Source: Acidobacteriota bacterium | GTDB taxonomy: Bacteria; Acidobacteriota; Blastocatellia; HR10; JACQTD01 | Length of the DNA stretch: 34,303 bases | NCBI GenBank assembly: GCA_016210985.1 | Contig: JACQTD010000341.1 | Span: 1 to 34,303 of the forward strand | Reading direction: 5' to 3' | In this document: one piece after another, positions 33,073 to 34,303 of the stretch | Layout: each line of letters begins with the position of its first letter | How positions within the stretch are numbered: position 1 is the first letter of the stretch | Notes under the pieces: generated by a model | The model's database searches: none | What the model saw: only the letters and a program-made list of their open reading frames with translations | What the model was told of the DNA's origin: nothing | Position numbers and translations under genes: made by a program

Positions 33073-33219
33073 GCAGATCGCAGCTTGCCACTACCCGGCA
33101 AACATACCTCCTGGTATGTCGCGTCGCTTTGGAGTGCGGCGGCAAGCAGAGCGCGACACCGCTTTCGCGTTGTCGGAGAGCAGCACGGCCACCCAAAGGG
33201 TTGGCCGATGGGATCTTAC

Positions 33220-33675
33220 CTAACGCCGGGGCTCGAGAATGATTTCCCGGGCCAGGCGGACGCCCAGCACCTCTCGAATCTCCAGCCGATCCTTATATCC
33301 CTGTCTCATTTTCGTGTCGTCCCCGATGACGCGTTGGGTCAGCGCATCCGCCTTCGCCTCGGTCGACTCCATCGTGGCCAGGTCCTTGTACTCCGTCATG
33401 AGCAGGAGGTTCCAATCGCCGGAACTATGGGATTCAGTCGACAGGACCTTATAGGAAAGAGTGATACCTTCACTCTTCAAGGCTTCCTGTTCCCGCTTCC
33501 AGTCGCCGGCCAGGTAATTGAGGTAGGCCGAATCCATCCCGGGCTTCATCTTGATAAAAGCAACCTGCCACACCGAGCCGTTCCTGTAAGGCCGGCTTAC
33601 CTGAGCATGTATGGAAGCGCCTAACAAGAGAAGACCTGCCGCTAGCGCGCCGGTGAGAATCCGTTTTCGTTTCAT
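33220..33675 (-). CDS. Small exported protein with dimeric alpha/beta-barrel-like fold
   Basis: The protein is 151 residues from ATG 33675, set by the AGGAGG ribosome site at 33681-33686; a longer frame upstream is not needed. It has a signal peptide (MKRKRILTGALAAGLLLLGA, with SIHAQ at the cleavage site). The mature part (WQVAFIKMKPGMDSAYLNYL, DWNLLLMTEYKDLATMES) has the strand-helix-strand pattern of ferredoxin-like dimeric alpha/beta barrels, a fold shared by monooxygenases and NIPSNAP-like proteins. No cofactor residues can be assigned. It lies in the host chromosome, upstream of the tRNA. Confidence 0.7.
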   Translation of the reverse strand: MKRKRILTGALAAGLLLLGASIHAQVSRPYRNGSVWQVAFIKMKPGMDSAYLNYLAGDWKREQEALKSEGITLSYKVLSTESHSSGDWNLLLMTEYKDLATMESTEAKADALTQRVIGDDTKMRQGYKDRLEIREVLGVRLAREIILEPRR

Positions 33676-34303
33676 CTTTTCCTCCTTGCGTTTAGTGGGT
33701 GATGGGGTCGCCCAAATAACTACGAGGTCCACCCATAATTGTTAGCGAATCTTCCCGCGCATTCTATTCTTCAGTTGTTCTGATCTTGGATTTCCAATTC
33801 AAGTTCCCAGAGCATTCTTACTATACACCAGCGCCACTTCCAATACCTGCTCTTGCTCGGAGGCGACAGGCACGGGTTCGACGGGCGTGGCTGCCGCAAT
33901 CCGCCAAGGCGGATCGGAACGATTCCCTGCCGCTTAACCAACGTTCCCGCCATGGGCGGTAACATCGGGCTGGAGGACTCTATCGCTCCGCGGTTCTTAA
34001 TGGCTCACAGGCGTGGGCAATGTCCCTTCCCCATCACGCATCAGCCCGCGATCGCAGCCGTTGGACGCGACCGCCGGTTCGCGCCCTAGGCGCTCCCAAC
34101 GGATGGGCCAACGGCGCGGTGCGACGAAAGGCCTTAATGACGTCCGTTGTGATGAGCAGCGGGAACCCGGCCCGACCGCTTTCACCTCATTGAACTAGCC
34201 TGGATTCCCACCGCAGGTGACAGGCTAACACAGCGGCCAAAAAGGTTCTGAGTTTTCAACCGATCCAGCGCTGTCTCTGTTAGTGTGCTCGTAGAGTTAT
34301 CAC
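33676..34303. other. Terminal stretch without a supported gene
   Basis: I see no convincing gene. A perfect palindrome ATCCGCC-AA-GGCGGAT (33899-33914) is the only clear structure. Short open frames on both strands lack motifs and ribosome sites. A gene continuing past the window cannot be excluded. Confidence 0.4.

Noticed and set aside
33771-33965. Small minus-strand frame near the right edge
   Set aside because: No ribosome site, no recognisable protein pattern.

Overview
The window looks like a contig from a GC-rich environmental bacterium. The set of secreted proteins (DNRLRE, HYR, FG-GAP, SBBP and MJ1477/TM1410-type glycosidase families) and an extragenic palindrome built on CCGCCGGC-GGAA-GCCGGCGG would fit Acidobacteriota such as Blastocatellia. 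That assignment is inference only; no rRNA or marker gene is present.

Layout. (1) 1-1.4 kb: the 3' end of a DUF4143-type ATPase gene and, on the minus strand, a decayed metzincin protease whose zinc motif reads HQLGH. (2) 1.9-11.6 kb: a tightly packed plus-strand cluster of exported proteins. It encodes a DNRLRE/Fn3/esterase, a 37-aa signal-peptide mini-ORF, an alpha/beta hydrolase, a HYR/FG-GAP protein, a GH114-like TIM-barrel protein carrying an in-frame palindromic insertion, a DNRLRE/CARDB/metzincin protease, and a small overlapping ORF. Most neighbours overlap or lie within about 25 bp, so it reads as one operon for extracellular polymer or protein breakdown. (3) 11.8-14.8 kb: a large secreted tectonin-like propeller protein with a perfect 42-bp duplication in its signal peptide.

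(4) 14.88-33.0 kb: an integrated mobile element of about 18.1 kb in tRNA-Pro(TGG). A perfect 45-bp direct repeat, equal to the 3' half of the tRNA, bounds it, and the tyrosine integrase lies next to the intact tRNA. Its left half is cargo: a DUF5677 protein, a PIN toxin-like protein (DUF4411) with an XRE-ImmA/IrrE regulator, a truncated SBBP/NHL propeller protein, a lipoprotein and a SHOCT protein. Its right half is phage-satellite-like: an HTH protein, a primase-polymerase and an SF3 helicase on separate genes, a terminase small subunit, a terminase large subunit split into an ATPase gene and a nuclease gene, small helical proteins, an AlpA-like HTH, an XRE repressor and the integrase. I see no portal, capsid or tail gene. 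Most neighbours in the replication-packaging run are joined by 4-nt start/stop overlaps.

(5) 33.0-34.3 kb: the tRNA-Pro gene with a readable promoter, a small exported protein, and about 0.6 kb with no gene I can support.

The most unusual item is the element: a capsid-less, terminase-bearing satellite whose two multidomain enzymes are each cut at the domain boundary into coupled genes. It also carries paired GCGCATAC boxes at both ends and a consensus promoter that should give a leaderless repressor mRNA.
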